Source: Gordonia insulae
GTDB lineage: Bacteria; Actinomycetota; Actinomycetes; Mycobacteriales; Mycobacteriaceae
Length of the DNA stretch: 64,000 nt
Direction: 5' to 3'
Assembly (NCBI RefSeq): GCF_003855095.1
Contig: NZ_CP033972.1
Span: 1,054,001 to 1,118,000, forward strand
A program made the position numbers and the translations under genes. Each line of letters starts with the position of its first letter. Positions within the stretch are counted from its first letter, which is position 1. Of the stretch, positions 54,555 through 63,010 are shown in pieces. Under the pieces are notes generated by a model. It was not told the origin of the DNA. It ran no database searches and saw only the letters and a program-made list of their open reading frames with translations.

Positions 54555-54874
54555 GTTCGGCCCCGCCCGGGTCGTCGGCGCCACACGCCGATCCGCCACC
54601 GAAGGGCGCGATGTCCGACGACGATCTCGCCGCCTACTACCGGGAGATCGAGGCCCGTACCGCGGCCCGACCGGTTCGGCGTCGCACGCGTGATCGCCCG
54701 TCGCGGAGAACCGCGCTCGCCTGCCCGACGCCCGACAAGGAGGCGTTCGACGCGGAGGTCCTGGCCCGCGACGGCATCACCCGCATCCGGCAGCGCTCCG
54801 GCCCGGGCGTCCCGCTCCGATGCTACGAATGTGTCTGCGGTGCATGGCACATCACGAGTAAGCCGGTCTGGTGA
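54551..54874 (+). CDS. Small protein with the SDDDL motif and a C-terminal zinc-ribbon-like end
   Basis: The 107-residue frame starts at GTG 54551 in the stop of the small ORF. A Pro-rich leader (1-20) precedes MSDDDLAAYYREIEARTAA, so translation may also start at ATG 54611. A basic linker follows, and the C-terminus RCYECVCGAWHITSKPVW has C-x2-C-x1-C, typical of small zinc-ribbon proteins with a CxCGxWH end. Its stop overlaps the next GTG by 4 nt. Function unknown; nucleic-acid binding is plausible. Confidence 0.72.
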   Translation: MSSAPPGSSAPHADPPPKGAMSDDDLAAYYREIEARTAARPVRRRTRDRPSRRTALACPTPDKEAFDAEVLARDGITRIRQRSGPGVPLRCYECVCGAWHITSKPVW

Positions 54875-55548
54875 TGGGACTCTCCCCACGTGGCGTCGTC
54901 GTCGATCTCGCCACCGCAGCGGGCGAGGACACCGAGGTCGCCTACGCCCGGTTCCTCGGTCGGCCGCCGACTACGACCGTGTCCGTGGGCAATGGCTCGC
55001 TGCGCTGGCATGCCGAATCCGGCGGCGCACATCGGGTGCAGTTCGGAGTTGCCGATCTGCCCGGTGCCACTCAGTTGCTCCGCCGCCGGGGTCTGTCACC
55101 CGAGGAGCCGGTCGCGGTGACAGACGATCCGCGCGCAACCGTGATGGCGCACGCCGACATCCCGGCCATCGATCACCTCGTCTTCACCGCTCCCAACCGT
55201 GACCACGCGCTGGCCCTGTTCGGCTCGACCCTGGATCTCGACTTCCGACTCGATCGTGCGATCGGTGACGGCGCACGGCAGTTGTTCTTCCGTGCCCAGG
55301 ATCTCGTGGTGGAGGTGGTGACCGGGGCGGAGTCCGTGACGGGTGGACTGCCGCGGTGCGCGTTGTGGGGAGTCGCATGGCTCAGTGTCGACGCCGACGT
55401 GACCCATCGCCGACTGACCGACAGCGGGGTGGCGACGAGCGGGATCCGGACGGGCCGGAAACCGGGTACCCGGGTCTTCACCGTCCACGACCGCGCCCTC
55501 GCCACCCGCACCGTGGTGATCGAGACGACCCCGCGTCAGGCGGAGTAG
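54871..55548 (+). CDS. VOC (glyoxalase-like) family protein
   Basis: The 225-residue protein contains vicinal-oxygen-chelate elements: a degenerate N-terminal half (AYARFLGRPPTTTVSVGNG, HRVQFGVADLPGATQLLRRRG) and a C-terminal half with IDHLVFTAPNRDHALALFGSTLDLDFRLDR and LFFRAQDLVVEVV. Possible metal ligands are H in IDHLVF and E in VVEVV. VOC proteins include dioxygenases, isomerases and resistance proteins; the reaction is not predictable. GTG 54871 overlaps the previous stop; ATG 54874 is equally possible. Its 3' end overlaps the converging GH16 gene by 13 bp. Confidence 0.8.
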   Translation: MMGLSPRGVVVDLATAAGEDTEVAYARFLGRPPTTTVSVGNGSLRWHAESGGAHRVQFGVADLPGATQLLRRRGLSPEEPVAVTDDPRATVMAHADIPAIDHLVFTAPNRDHALALFGSTLDLDFRLDRAIGDGARQLFFRAQDLVVEVVTGAESVTGGLPRCALWGVAWLSVDADVTHRRLTDSGVATSGIRTGRKPGTRVFTVHDRALATRTVVIETTPRQAE

Positions 55549-56369
55549 GCGCGGATCCAGTCGGTCAACATGTACGACGGATTCGGTGTCGTGAGATCCG
55601 GTGCGCCAGGCCAGTTCCCGCCGATGGCGAGTGAGAACAGGACGTACGTCGGCTTGTTGAAGACCCATTGCTGGCCGGACCGCAACTGACCGGCCCGGTA
55701 GGTGCCGACCGTTCGGCCGTCCAGGGAGATCGTGATGGCGTTGCGCGACTTGGTGACCGAATAGACGTGGTAGTCGGTGGACAGATCCGCGATCGCGCCA
55801 CCATTGCCGAGCTGCCAGTGGCCACCGGATGTCGTCGGCCCGTGCAGGTGATTGGTGTACGAGGTCGTCACCGACGGCGTCTCGATGACGTCGACCTCAC
55901 CGCTGCGTGGCCAGCCGACCGAGTAGATGTCGGTGCCCATCAGCCAGAACGCCGGCAGCAGCCCTTTACCTGCGGGCAGCTTGATCCGGGCGGACACGGT
56001 CCCGTAGGTGAACGAGAACTTGCCGAGCGTGTTCATCCGCGCCGACGTGACGAACCCGTTGTCCAGCCGCCCGACGATCGCCAGTCGGCCGTTGCCGTCG
56101 AGGCGGGAATTGACCCGTGAGTTGGTATACGTCTGCCATTCATTGTTGCCCCAACCGCCGCCACCGGTTTCCCAGTTCCACCGGCTCGCCGCGGGGGAGG
56201 TACCGCCCGTGCCGGTGAACTCGTCCGACCACACCAGGGTGGCCGCCGATGTCTGCGGCGGGTCGACAACGGTCGCGCCGACCGCCACCGCGACGAGGAT
56301 GGGTAGTGAGGCAACACGTCTGCGCCACCGTCGTCGGCTGGTCACTGTCGATCCGGATTGTCTCGTCAC
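55536..56369 (-). CDS. Secreted GH16 family glycosidase (endo-beta-glucanase-like)
   Basis: The 277-residue precursor has a Sec signal peptide: Arg-rich n-region (SRRRWRRR), hydrophobic core (ASLPILVAVAVGA), and probable cleavage after TSA near residue 42. The GH16 domain has SDEFTGTGG, RWNWETGGGGWGNNEWQTYT and the catalytic G-E158-V-D160-V-I-E163 with FWLMG ahead of it. The E-x-D-x-x-E pattern with one insertion is that of laminarinase-type members, so beta-1,3-glucan is a likely substrate. GTG 56369 has AGGAG 7 nt upstream, better than GTG 56345. Extracellular, possibly for fungal or plant glucan or self wall polysaccharide. Confidence 0.9.
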   Translation of the reverse strand: MTRQSGSTVTSRRRWRRRVASLPILVAVAVGATVVDPPQTSAATLVWSDEFTGTGGTSPAASRWNWETGGGGWGNNEWQTYTNSRVNSRLDGNGRLAIVGRLDNGFVTSARMNTLGKFSFTYGTVSARIKLPAGKGLLPAFWLMGTDIYSVGWPRSGEVDVIETPSVTTSYTNHLHGPTTSGGHWQLGNGGAIADLSTDYHVYSVTKSRNAITISLDGRTVGTYRAGQLRSGQQWVFNKPTYVLFSLAIGGNWPGAPDLTTPNPSYMLTDWIRAYSA

Positions 56370-56492
56370 TGCTCGACTCCTGTCTGTGGTGGCCCGAGGA
56401 TCAGCTTCACGGAGGAATCCGGACATATCGGGAAAACAGCGCCGTCGACGCCAAGCAGAGACCAATGCGAGATCTGATGGAAGACTGGGATC

Positions 56493-58226
56493 ATGACCAC
56501 ACCGTCCGCGAACAGCGGCCCACGACCGGCGATCGTCGTGGTGGGCGCCGAGAACACCGAGACCCTCATGGCCGAGTTCGAGCGGTATGGGCGCGACTAC
56601 GACATCACGTGCGCCGCTTCCGCGATCGAGGCGATCACGCTGCTCAGCCGGTTGCGCAGCGACGGCCATCCGGTGGCGCTCATCCTGGCCGAGTCCGAAC
56701 TCCCCGACATGAACCTGTTGGAAGCCCTCTCGACGTTTCGGAGCATCGTCCCGACCGCCCGACGCGTGGTGGGCATCGGATGGAACCGCTTCGCGTTGCA
56801 CACCGAGACCCTGCGCCCGGCCTTGCAGAAGGGCAAGTTCGACACCTTCCTGCTGATCCCACGCGGGGCCCGGGACGAGGAATTCCATTATGCGATCACC
56901 GAACTCCTGTCCGACTGGGGTGCGACCGTGGCCGCGCCCGAGGTCGAGGTACTCCGGATCATCAGTTCCGGGCTGACCCCGCTGACGATGGAGATCCGCG
57001 ACCTTCTCGACCGCATCGGGATGCCGTACCGGACCTACCCGCCGGACAGTTCTCAGGGCCGCACCGCGATGGCCCTGCTACCGGCCGACGTGGTCGCCGC
57101 CCACCCCGACGGCGAGATCCCGCTGCCGCTGGTGCAGTCCCTGCGGGGCACCGGCGACGAGGTCATCGCGCCGGCCGCGGTCCGCGACGTGTCGGCGATG
57201 ATCTACGGGCGGCCATCGGACATCGAGGTGGACACCGTCGTCGACCTCGCCGTCGTCGGGGCCGGGCCGGCCGGCCTGGCCGCCGCGGTGTACGCGGCCT
57301 CCGAGGGACTGAGCACGGTCGTCGTCGAGTCCGAGGCGGTGGGCGGTCAGGCGGGCACCAGTTCGATGATCCGCAACTACCTCGGCTTCCCGCGCGGCAT
57401 CTCCGGCATGCGGTTGGCCCAACGGGCGCGGACCCAGGCGCTCCGATTCGGCGCCCGGTTCTACTCCGGCTGGCCGGTCCAGGGGATGACGATCGAGGAC
57501 TCCGTCGCGCCGTACCGGGTGATCACCGAGGGTGGCGACGTCTGCGCGCGGTCGGTGCTGGTCAGCACCGGCGTCGCCTATCGTCGGCTGGGGGTGGGTG
57601 ACCTCGAGGCACTTGTCGGCATGGGCGTGCACTACGGCGCGGCGATGAGCGCGGCGCGCGAGATGGACGGACAGGACGTCTTCGTGGTCGGTGGCGGCAA
57701 CTCCGCCGGTCAGGCGGCGATCCACCTCGCCCGCTATGCCCGGTCGGTCACCATCGTGGTCCGACGGCCGGATCTCAGCGCGACGATGTCGCAGTACCTG
57801 ATCGGCGAGATCGCCTTCAATCCGCGGATCACGGTGTGCGGTTCCTGCGAGGTCGTCGACGGCGGGGGAGCCGGTCGCCTCGAATGGATCACGTTGCGCG
57901 ACAGCTTCTCCGGCACCGAGGATCGTCGGCCGGCGGGCGGCCTCTTCCTGCTTCTGGGTGCCTCACCGCAATGCGACTGGCTTCCGGTCGAGGTGGCACG
58001 TGACGCCAACGGCTTCATCCTGACCGGTCGCGACGTCCCGCGGGACCGATGGTCGGACGACGTACCACCGGCCAACCTGGCGACCAGCGAACCGGGACTG
58101 TTCGCCGCGGGAGACATCCGGGCAGGATCGATGAAGCGGGTCGCGGCCGCCAGCGGGGAGGGTGCGAGTGTGGTCCCGTTGGTGCACACCTGGCTCGAAT
58201 CGCTGCGTCAGGTGCAGACGCCCTGA
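56493..58226 (+). CDS. Fused degenerate receiver / thioredoxin-reductase-like FAD protein
   Basis: The 577-residue protein has three parts. Residues about 13-130 form a response-regulator receiver-like domain whose phospho-acceptor Asp is replaced by E67 (ALILAESELPDMN). About 150-240 resembles a glutaredoxin/thioredoxin-like fold without cysteines (IISSGLTPLTMEIRDLLDRIG). About 248-577 is a thioredoxin-reductase-like flavoprotein with FAD motif VVGAGPAGLAAAVYAA, NADPH motif VFVVGGGNSAGQAAIHLA and FAAGDIR. The CxxC redox pair of thioredoxin reductase is missing: the site reads GVHYGAAMSAA. It therefore is not a dithiol reductase, and the electron acceptor is unknown. The family with this layout occurs in other actinobacteria. 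Confidence 0.85.
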   Translation: MTTPSANSGPRPAIVVVGAENTETLMAEFERYGRDYDITCAASAIEAITLLSRLRSDGHPVALILAESELPDMNLLEALSTFRSIVPTARRVVGIGWNRFALHTETLRPALQKGKFDTFLLIPRGARDEEFHYAITELLSDWGATVAAPEVEVLRIISSGLTPLTMEIRDLLDRIGMPYRTYPPDSSQGRTAMALLPADVVAAHPDGEIPLPLVQSLRGTGDEVIAPAAVRDVSAMIYGRPSDIEVDTVVDLAVVGAGPAGLAAAVYAASEGLSTVVVESEAVGGQAGTSSMIRNYLGFPRGISGMRLAQRARTQALRFGARFYSGWPVQGMTIEDSVAPYRVITEGGDVCARSVLVSTGVAYRRLGVGDLEALVGMGVHYGAAMSAAREMDGQDVFVVGGGNSAGQAAIHLARYARSVTIVVRRPDLSATMSQYLIGEIAFNPRITVCGSCEVVDGGGAGRLEWITLRDSFSGTEDRRPAGGLFLLLGASPQCDWLPVEVARDANGFILTGRDVPRDRWSDDVPPANLATSEPGLFAAGDIRAGSMKRVAAASGEGASVVPLVHTWLESLRQVQTP

Positions 58227-58269
58227 CGGGCGCGCATCGGTCACCTCAGCCGGTCACGCACCCCCACGG

Positions 58270-59400
58270 TCACGCACGCCGGTCTCGGACCCCGCCGTAG
58301 ATCCCGCGCCGGACGATCCACGGTTGCAACACCGACTCGATCGACCACGCGGGGAAGCGGAACCGGCTGCCGTTGGGAGCGAACACCTCCAGGCCGTCAT
58401 CCTGGACACCGAGTACCGACCCCCACCGACGGTGTCGGGGTCGGTACTCGCGCAGGCGTTTGCCGCGGAACATCGCCTCGACGTTGCGGGCGAGCAACCG
58501 GTCGGCGCGATTGCGCGCGGAGTTACGTAGTGGATCCGTCGCCGCGACGTCGCCGACCGCGAAGACGTTGTCGTGGCCGTGCACACGCAGGTCCGCCGTG
58601 ACGCGGACGAATCCGCGATCATCGAGGATCTCCGGCGGCAGCCAGTCGGTGTTCGGCCGGACCGCGCCGATCGCCCACACCACGGCGTCGGCATGGACCG
58701 GGGCCTGGCCGGTGGACCATTCGACCGGATCGTCGGTGATCCGGTCCGCGGTGAAACCGGCGGGCAGTGCGGCACGGTGTCCTGGGTGGACGTCGACCCC
58801 GAGCGACACGAGCCGTTCACGGACCTGCTGCCAGACCCGTGGATGATGTTGTGGGAGTGCGCGGTCCCCGGGGAAGAACAGGCTCACCTCGGTCGTCGGC
58901 CAGGTCCCGGCGATGTTCGCTGCGCTGCTCACCGCGGCGGCGCCACCTCCGATCACCGCGACGGATCCCGCAGCCGCGAGCCGTTCGTGGGTCGCGGCGA
59001 CCTCGGCGTTGACCTGGTCCGCCGACTGCAGCGTCGGTCGGCGCCAGAAGCCGTTGCGCACTCCGGTCGAGATGACAAGGGCATCATAGGATTCGGTGAT
59101 CTCGGTGTCGTCCGCCAGGCGGATACGTACGGTTCGCGCCGGCGCGTCGAGCGCGGTGAGGGTGCCCTGCACCGTACGAACCCGATCGAGTCCCCGGAAG
59201 CGGTCGAACGGGATCCAGTAGTCACGGGCCCACTGGTCCGGTCGGGCGATGCGGCTGCCGACCTCCTGCCCGCTGACGAGTCCGGGCTTCACCGACACCC
59301 CCACCACATTGTGATGACGCGCCAGGTGGATCGCGGTGAGGATGCCGGTGTCGCCCAGACCCGCGACCAGCACCCGCCGACGCGGACGGGCCTCACCCAC
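58270..59400 (-). CDS. FAD-dependent NAD(P)H oxidoreductase (AIFM2/NDH-2-like)
   Basis: The 376-residue flavoprotein of the pyridine-nucleotide-disulfide oxidoreductase superfamily has two Rossmann motifs, RRVLVAGLGDTGILTAIHLARHH (start, degenerate GxGxxG) and VAVIGGGAAAVSSAANIAG (about 147-165), and the second FAD motif VFAVGDVAATD. No redox-active cysteine pair is present, resembling AIFM2/FSP1 and type II NADH dehydrogenases that reduce quinones. GTG 59400 overlaps the upstream DUF1295 stop by 8 nt, so they form a unit; the longer GTG 59460 start would overlap that gene further. Likely quinone or related acceptor. Confidence 0.82.
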   Translation of the reverse strand: MGEARPRRRVLVAGLGDTGILTAIHLARHHNVVGVSVKPGLVSGQEVGSRIARPDQWARDYWIPFDRFRGLDRVRTVQGTLTALDAPARTVRIRLADDTEITESYDALVISTGVRNGFWRRPTLQSADQVNAEVAATHERLAAAGSVAVIGGGAAAVSSAANIAGTWPTTEVSLFFPGDRALPQHHPRVWQQVRERLVSLGVDVHPGHRAALPAGFTADRITDDPVEWSTGQAPVHADAVVWAIGAVRPNTDWLPPEILDDRGFVRVTADLRVHGHDNVFAVGDVAATDPLRNSARNRADRLLARNVEAMFRGKRLREYRPRHRRWGSVLGVQDDGLEVFAPNGSRFRFPAWSIESVLQPWIVRRGIYGGVRDRRA

Positions 59401-60301
59401 GGGCCGGGGTCCTCGACCGGGGAGGCCGCGGGACGAAACGTGGCACGCGGTCGATGACATCCTGATAGCCCGGCCGACGGTTGAGGCTGCGCTTCTCCAT
59501 CATCGGGATGCTCGCCCCCTCGAACAGTGCGAGCATCACCACGGCACCGGCGAACAGCCACCACCAATCGCCTGGCGCAGTTGCGACACCGAACAGCGCG
59601 AGGGAGAACCAGAATCCGAACTCGCCGAAGTAGTTCGGATGACGTGACCACCCCCACACGCCCTGGTCCATCACCTGACCCGGGCGGCGGGTCGATGCGA
59701 ACCGGCGGAGTTGCCGATCGGCGACGGTCTCGAGTCCGATCGCGCCGAATCCGACCGCACACGCCACGATCACGAGCCAGGCGGGGCCATCGGCCTGCCT
59801 GGTCACCGCGACGTAGACCGGCACCATGCCCACGAACACCTGCAGGGTCGGCACGACGTGGATCGCGAACAGATCCACGGCGAGGCCCCACTTCCCGGCA
59901 TCGTCGCGCAGGTTCGCGTAGCGCCAGTCCTCGTGGTGCAGGCCGGGGAACGTGATGACCCAGTTGGCCGTCAACCGGACCGCCCACACCGTCACGACGG
60001 CGGTGAGCAGCCACGTCCGCCAGTCGGAGATGCCGAGATCGCCCTGCCACCACCAGAAGACGAGCAGCAGCGGCGGGATCACACTCCAGTACGCGTCGTA
60101 GAAGCTCGAGTTCCGGTAGCGGCGGCTGAAGCCGAAGATGACCAGGGTGGCGAGGAGGTCGGCGATCAGGGTGTCCAGCCAGAGTGCGCCGGTGTCCGGC
60201 CCCCAGCCCAGCCAGGCGGCCGCGACGAGGACGGCCACGATGTACGCGATCGCGATGCGGATGAGCCCGGCGGCCTTGCCGGCCGGTCGGTTGTCGTGCA
60301 T
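59393..60301 (-). CDS. DUF1295 membrane protein (steroid 5-alpha-reductase-like)
   Basis: The 302-residue polytopic protein has about seven membrane helices and the C-terminal signature WGWSRHPNYFGEFGFWFSLAL (about 216-236), which matches the NADPH-binding region of steroid 5-alpha-reductase/ICMT-like enzymes. Also present are the family blocks RNSSFYDAYWSVIPP and GLHHEDWRYANLR. The family reduces enone double bonds in steroids or polyprenols in related members, but DUF1295 itself is uncharacterised. It lies 8 bp after the LLM oxidoreductase gene and overlaps the next flavoprotein gene, giving a three-gene redox operon. Confidence 0.87.
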   Translation of the reverse strand: MHDNRPAGKAAGLIRIAIAYIVAVLVAAAWLGWGPDTGALWLDTLIADLLATLVIFGFSRRYRNSSFYDAYWSVIPPLLLVFWWWQGDLGISDWRTWLLTAVVTVWAVRLTANWVITFPGLHHEDWRYANLRDDAGKWGLAVDLFAIHVVPTLQVFVGMVPVYVAVTRQADGPAWLVIVACAVGFGAIGLETVADRQLRRFASTRRPGQVMDQGVWGWSRHPNYFGEFGFWFSLALFGVATAPGDWWWLFAGAVVMLALFEGASIPMMEKRSLNRRPGYQDVIDRVPRFVPRPPRSRTPARG

Positions 60302-60309
60302 CCCGGTGA

Positions 60310-61341
60310 TCAGCTCAGCGTCGCCAGGCGGTCGATCTCGGCGACGCTACCCGGGGACACCAACATCGTGGTCACACCGGCCGCCTCCCAGACCTTGATC
60401 TGCTCGCGCACATGCTCGACGTCGCCGACGATGGCCGAGTCCTGGACCACCTCGTCGGGGATGATGCGGGCGGCCTCCTCCTTGCGATCGGCACGGAACA
60501 GCGCCGTCACCTCGTCGACCACATCCGCGTAGCCCATCCGTCGGTAGACCTCCGCGTGGAAGTTGGTGTCCTCGCTGCCCATGCCGCCCATGTAGAGGGC
60601 CAGGAACGGTTTGATCGCCTCGTAGCTCGCGGCGCGATCGTCGGTGATCACGATCTGAGCGGTCGCGCAGATCTCGAAGTCCTCGCGGCTGCGGCGGGCG
60701 CCGGCCCGGGCGAACCCCTCGTCGAGCCAGTCGTTGTAGGTGTCGGCGAGACGAGGCGTGTAGAACAGCGGCAGCCAGCCGTCGGCGATCTCGGCGGCCA
60801 GCGCGATGTTCTTGGGACCCTCGGCCCCCAGCATCACCGGGATGTCGGCGCGCAGCGGATGGGTGATGGGCTTCAACGGCTTACCCAGACCGGTGGTGTC
60901 CGCACCCGACAGCGGCAGCGGATAGTGCGGTCCCGCACTGGTCACCGGCGCCTCGCGAGCCCAGACCTGCCGCATGATGTCGACGTACTCGCGGGTGCGG
61001 GCCAATGGCTTGGCGAACCGCTGGCCGTACCAGCCCTCGACGACCTGCGGCCCCGACACCCCGAGGCCGACGATGTGGCGGCCACCGGACAGGTGGTCGA
61101 GGGTCAGTGCCGCCATGGCGCACGCCGTGGGGGTGCGGGCAGAGAGTTGGAGCACCGACGTCCCGAGCCGGACGCGCTCGGTGGCCGACCCCCACCAGGC
61201 GAGCGGGGTGTAGGCGTCCGATCCCCACGCCTCCGCGGTGAAGATGCTGTCGAAACCCGCGGACTCCGCGGCGGTCACCAGTTCGGCGTGGTTGGTGGCC
61301 GGCTGCGCACCCCAATACCCCAGTTGTAGGCCGAGTTTCAT
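60310..61341 (-). CDS. LLM-class F420-dependent oxidoreductase
   Basis: The 343-residue TIM-barrel protein starts MKLGLQLGYWGAQPATNHAELV and has FDSIFTAEAWGSDAYTPLAWWGSATERVRLGTSVLQLSARTP, the standard LLM N-terminal half that contacts the deazaflavin, then LDHLSGGRHIVGLGVSGPQVVEGWYG and IPVMLGAEGPKNIALAAEIADGW. Members of this subgroup in mycobacteria use F420H2 and oxidise or reduce alcohols, ketones or mycolates. ATG 61341 has GGGAG upstream. First gene of the unit LLM-DUF1295-FAD oxidoreductase. Confidence 0.93.
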   Translation of the reverse strand: MKLGLQLGYWGAQPATNHAELVTAAESAGFDSIFTAEAWGSDAYTPLAWWGSATERVRLGTSVLQLSARTPTACAMAALTLDHLSGGRHIVGLGVSGPQVVEGWYGQRFAKPLARTREYVDIMRQVWAREAPVTSAGPHYPLPLSGADTTGLGKPLKPITHPLRADIPVMLGAEGPKNIALAAEIADGWLPLFYTPRLADTYNDWLDEGFARAGARRSREDFEICATAQIVITDDRAASYEAIKPFLALYMGGMGSEDTNFHAEVYRRMGYADVVDEVTALFRADRKEEAARIIPDEVVQDSAIVGDVEHVREQIKVWEAAGVTTMLVSPGSVAEIDRLATLS

Positions 61342-61391
61342 GTTGCTCCCGTGTTCATCGGTGGCCGGTGACGCCGGCCGTGCCCCCAAGC

Positions 61392-62516
61392 CTAGTGTCC
61401 TGGGTCACTCCGGTTGCCGAGTACCTCGGCCACATCCCGGGCCAGGGCCAGGCACGAGGTCAGACCGGGCGATTCGATACCGAACAGGTTCACCAACCCG
61501 GGCACGCCGTGATCGGCGGGTCCCTGAACCAGGAAGTCGGCCGCGGGTGTGCCGGGTCCGGTCAGTTTGGGCCGGATGCCCGCATACGCGGGCTGCAGCG
61601 AACCGTCGGGGAGTTCGGGCCAGTACTGCCGGATCTCCGCGTAGAACCGATCGGCGCGGCGGGGATCGACCCCGTAGTCGACCGAATCGCACCATTCGAC
61701 GTCGGGCCCGAACCGGGCGCCACCGGCCATGTCCAGGGTCAGGTGCACCCCGAGCCCGCCGTCGACGGGCACCGGGTAGATCAACCGACGAAACGGCGTA
61801 CGACCGGTCGCGGGGGCGAAGTAGTTCCCCTTCGCCAATCGACGAAGGGGAATCCGATCGCCGGGAAAGCCGTCGAGTGAGCGGGCGACGTCCCATGCGC
61901 CGAGTCCGGCACAGTTGACCACCATCCGGCACGTCACCGAGCCGACGCCGTCGACATCGATCGACTTCGGCGAGCCGGGCCGGACGACGCCCGCGACCAT
62001 TCTGCTGCGCAGCGCGACGACGGCACCGGCCGATTCCGCGTCGCGGCGCAGCGATCTCATCAGTGCGTGACTGTCGACGATCCCGGTCGACGGGGAGAGC
62101 AATCCGGCGACGCCGGAGAGGTGGGGTTCCAGGTCGACCATCTCGGATCGGTCGACACGTACCAGATCGTCGACCCCGTTGGCCTGCGCGCGCGAGAGGA
62201 TTCGGTCGAGGTCGGGCATCTGCGCCGGGGTCGTGGCCACGATCAGCTTGCCCAGTCGTCGGTGCGGGACGTCGTGTTCGGCACAGTAGCGGTAGAGGAG
62301 CTCGCGTCCGGCGACGCAGGCCGTGGCCTTGCGGCTACCGATGGGGTAGTAAATGCCGGCGTGGATGACTTCGGAGTTGCGTGAACTCGTCTGTGTACCA
62401 ACGGCATCCTCGTTCTCGAGGACGAGGACGTCGAGTCCGTCGACCGCCAGGTGCCGGGCGACGGCGAGTCCCACCACACCCGCACCGATGACCACGACAT
62501 CAACAGCGTCCGCCAC
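61392..62516 (-). CDS. FAD-dependent oxidoreductase, L-2-hydroxyglutarate oxidase (LhgO)-like
   Basis: The 374-residue DAO-family flavoprotein has [19 protein letters not shown] at the N-terminus, [15 protein letters not shown] (the conserved substrate-site region of LhgO), and [12 protein letters not shown] and [14 protein letters not shown] at the end. LhgO enzymes oxidise L-2-hydroxyglutarate to 2-oxoglutarate with electron transfer to quinones; the assignment is by similarity of motifs. GTG 62516 ([13 protein letters not shown]) is chosen because TACGCT lies 6 nt upstream; the longer frame to 62603 overlaps the divergent gene's leader. Divergent from the DUF385 gene. Confidence 0.88.
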   Translation of the reverse strand: MADAVDVVVIGAGVVGLAVARHLAVDGLDVLVLENEDAVGTQTSSRNSEVIHAGIYYPIGSRKATACVAGRELLYRYCAEHDVPHRRLGKLIVATTPAQMPDLDRILSRAQANGVDDLVRVDRSEMVDLEPHLSGVAGLLSPSTGIVDSHALMRSLRRDAESAGAVVALRSRMVAGVVRPGSPKSIDVDGVGSVTCRMVVNCAGLGAWDVARSLDGFPGDRIPLRRLAKGNYFAPATGRTPFRRLIYPVPVDGGLGVHLTLDMAGGARFGPDVEWCDSVDYGVDPRRADRFYAEIRQYWPELPDGSLQPAYAGIRPKLTGPGTPAADFLVQGPADHGVPGLVNLFGIESPGLTSCLALARDVAEVLGNRSDPGH

Positions 62517-62522
62517 GACATC

Positions 62523-62528
62523 AGCGTA
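62523..62528 (-). promoter_or_regulatory. -10 hexamer TACGCT, leaderless promoter of the LhgO-like gene
   Basis: Minus-strand TACGCT lies exactly 6 nt before GTG 62516. Confidence 0.55.
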
Positions 62529-62638
62529 GTGCCACCGGGCAGACGGAACAGCGGCCGGACGCGATTCGGGGGTAAGGTCTGCGATTGCCGCGTCGACGGG
62601 CACGCGCGCGAGTCGCCAGAGGGATGGAGGGACGTCAG

Positions 62639-62986
62639 ATGAACCGTTTCCAGCAATCGGCCGCGATCGTCAACCGGGTGGTCACGCCACTGCTGAACCT
62701 GCCAGGTGTGCGATCACTCGCGAGCAGCTCGATGACGGTGCTGCACTACACCGGCCGCAAATCGGGCAAACGGTTCGAGCTGCCGGTGAGCTACCGACGC
62801 GACGGCGACACCGTCGTCGTCGGTGTCGCGATGCCCGACAAGAAGTCGTGGTGGCGCAACTTCAGCGGCGACGGGGCGCCGATCTCATTGACCCTCGACG
62901 GCGCGAGCAGGTCGGGCCACGCCGTCAGTCACCGCGACGACAAGGGTCGCGTGCACGTCCGCATCGCCCTCGACTCGGCATCCTGA
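62639..62986 (+). CDS. DUF385 / deazaflavin-dependent nitroreductase family protein (FDOR-A-like)
   Basis: The 115-residue split-barrel protein has [44 protein letters not shown]. The T-G-R-K-S-G and WWRN blocks are characteristic of the Ddn-like DUF385 family, whose members bind F420 and act on quinones or nitro compounds. It is shorter than Ddn. GGATGGAGGG precedes the ATG at 62639. It is divergent from the LhgO-like gene and followed by a converging esterase gene 24 bp later. Confidence 0.87.
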   Translation: MNRFQQSAAIVNRVVTPLLNLPGVRSLASSSMTVLHYTGRKSGKRFELPVSYRRDGDTVVVGVAMPDKKSWWRNFSGDGAPISLTLDGASRSGHAVSHRDDKGRVHVRIALDSAS

Positions 62987-63010
62987 GCTCCCGACTGCTC
63001 GCCGAGATCC

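Noticed and set aside
56493-58226. Annotation as thioredoxin-disulfide reductase
   Set aside because: The CxxC pair is absent (GVHYGAAMSAA), so that activity cannot be supported despite the fold.
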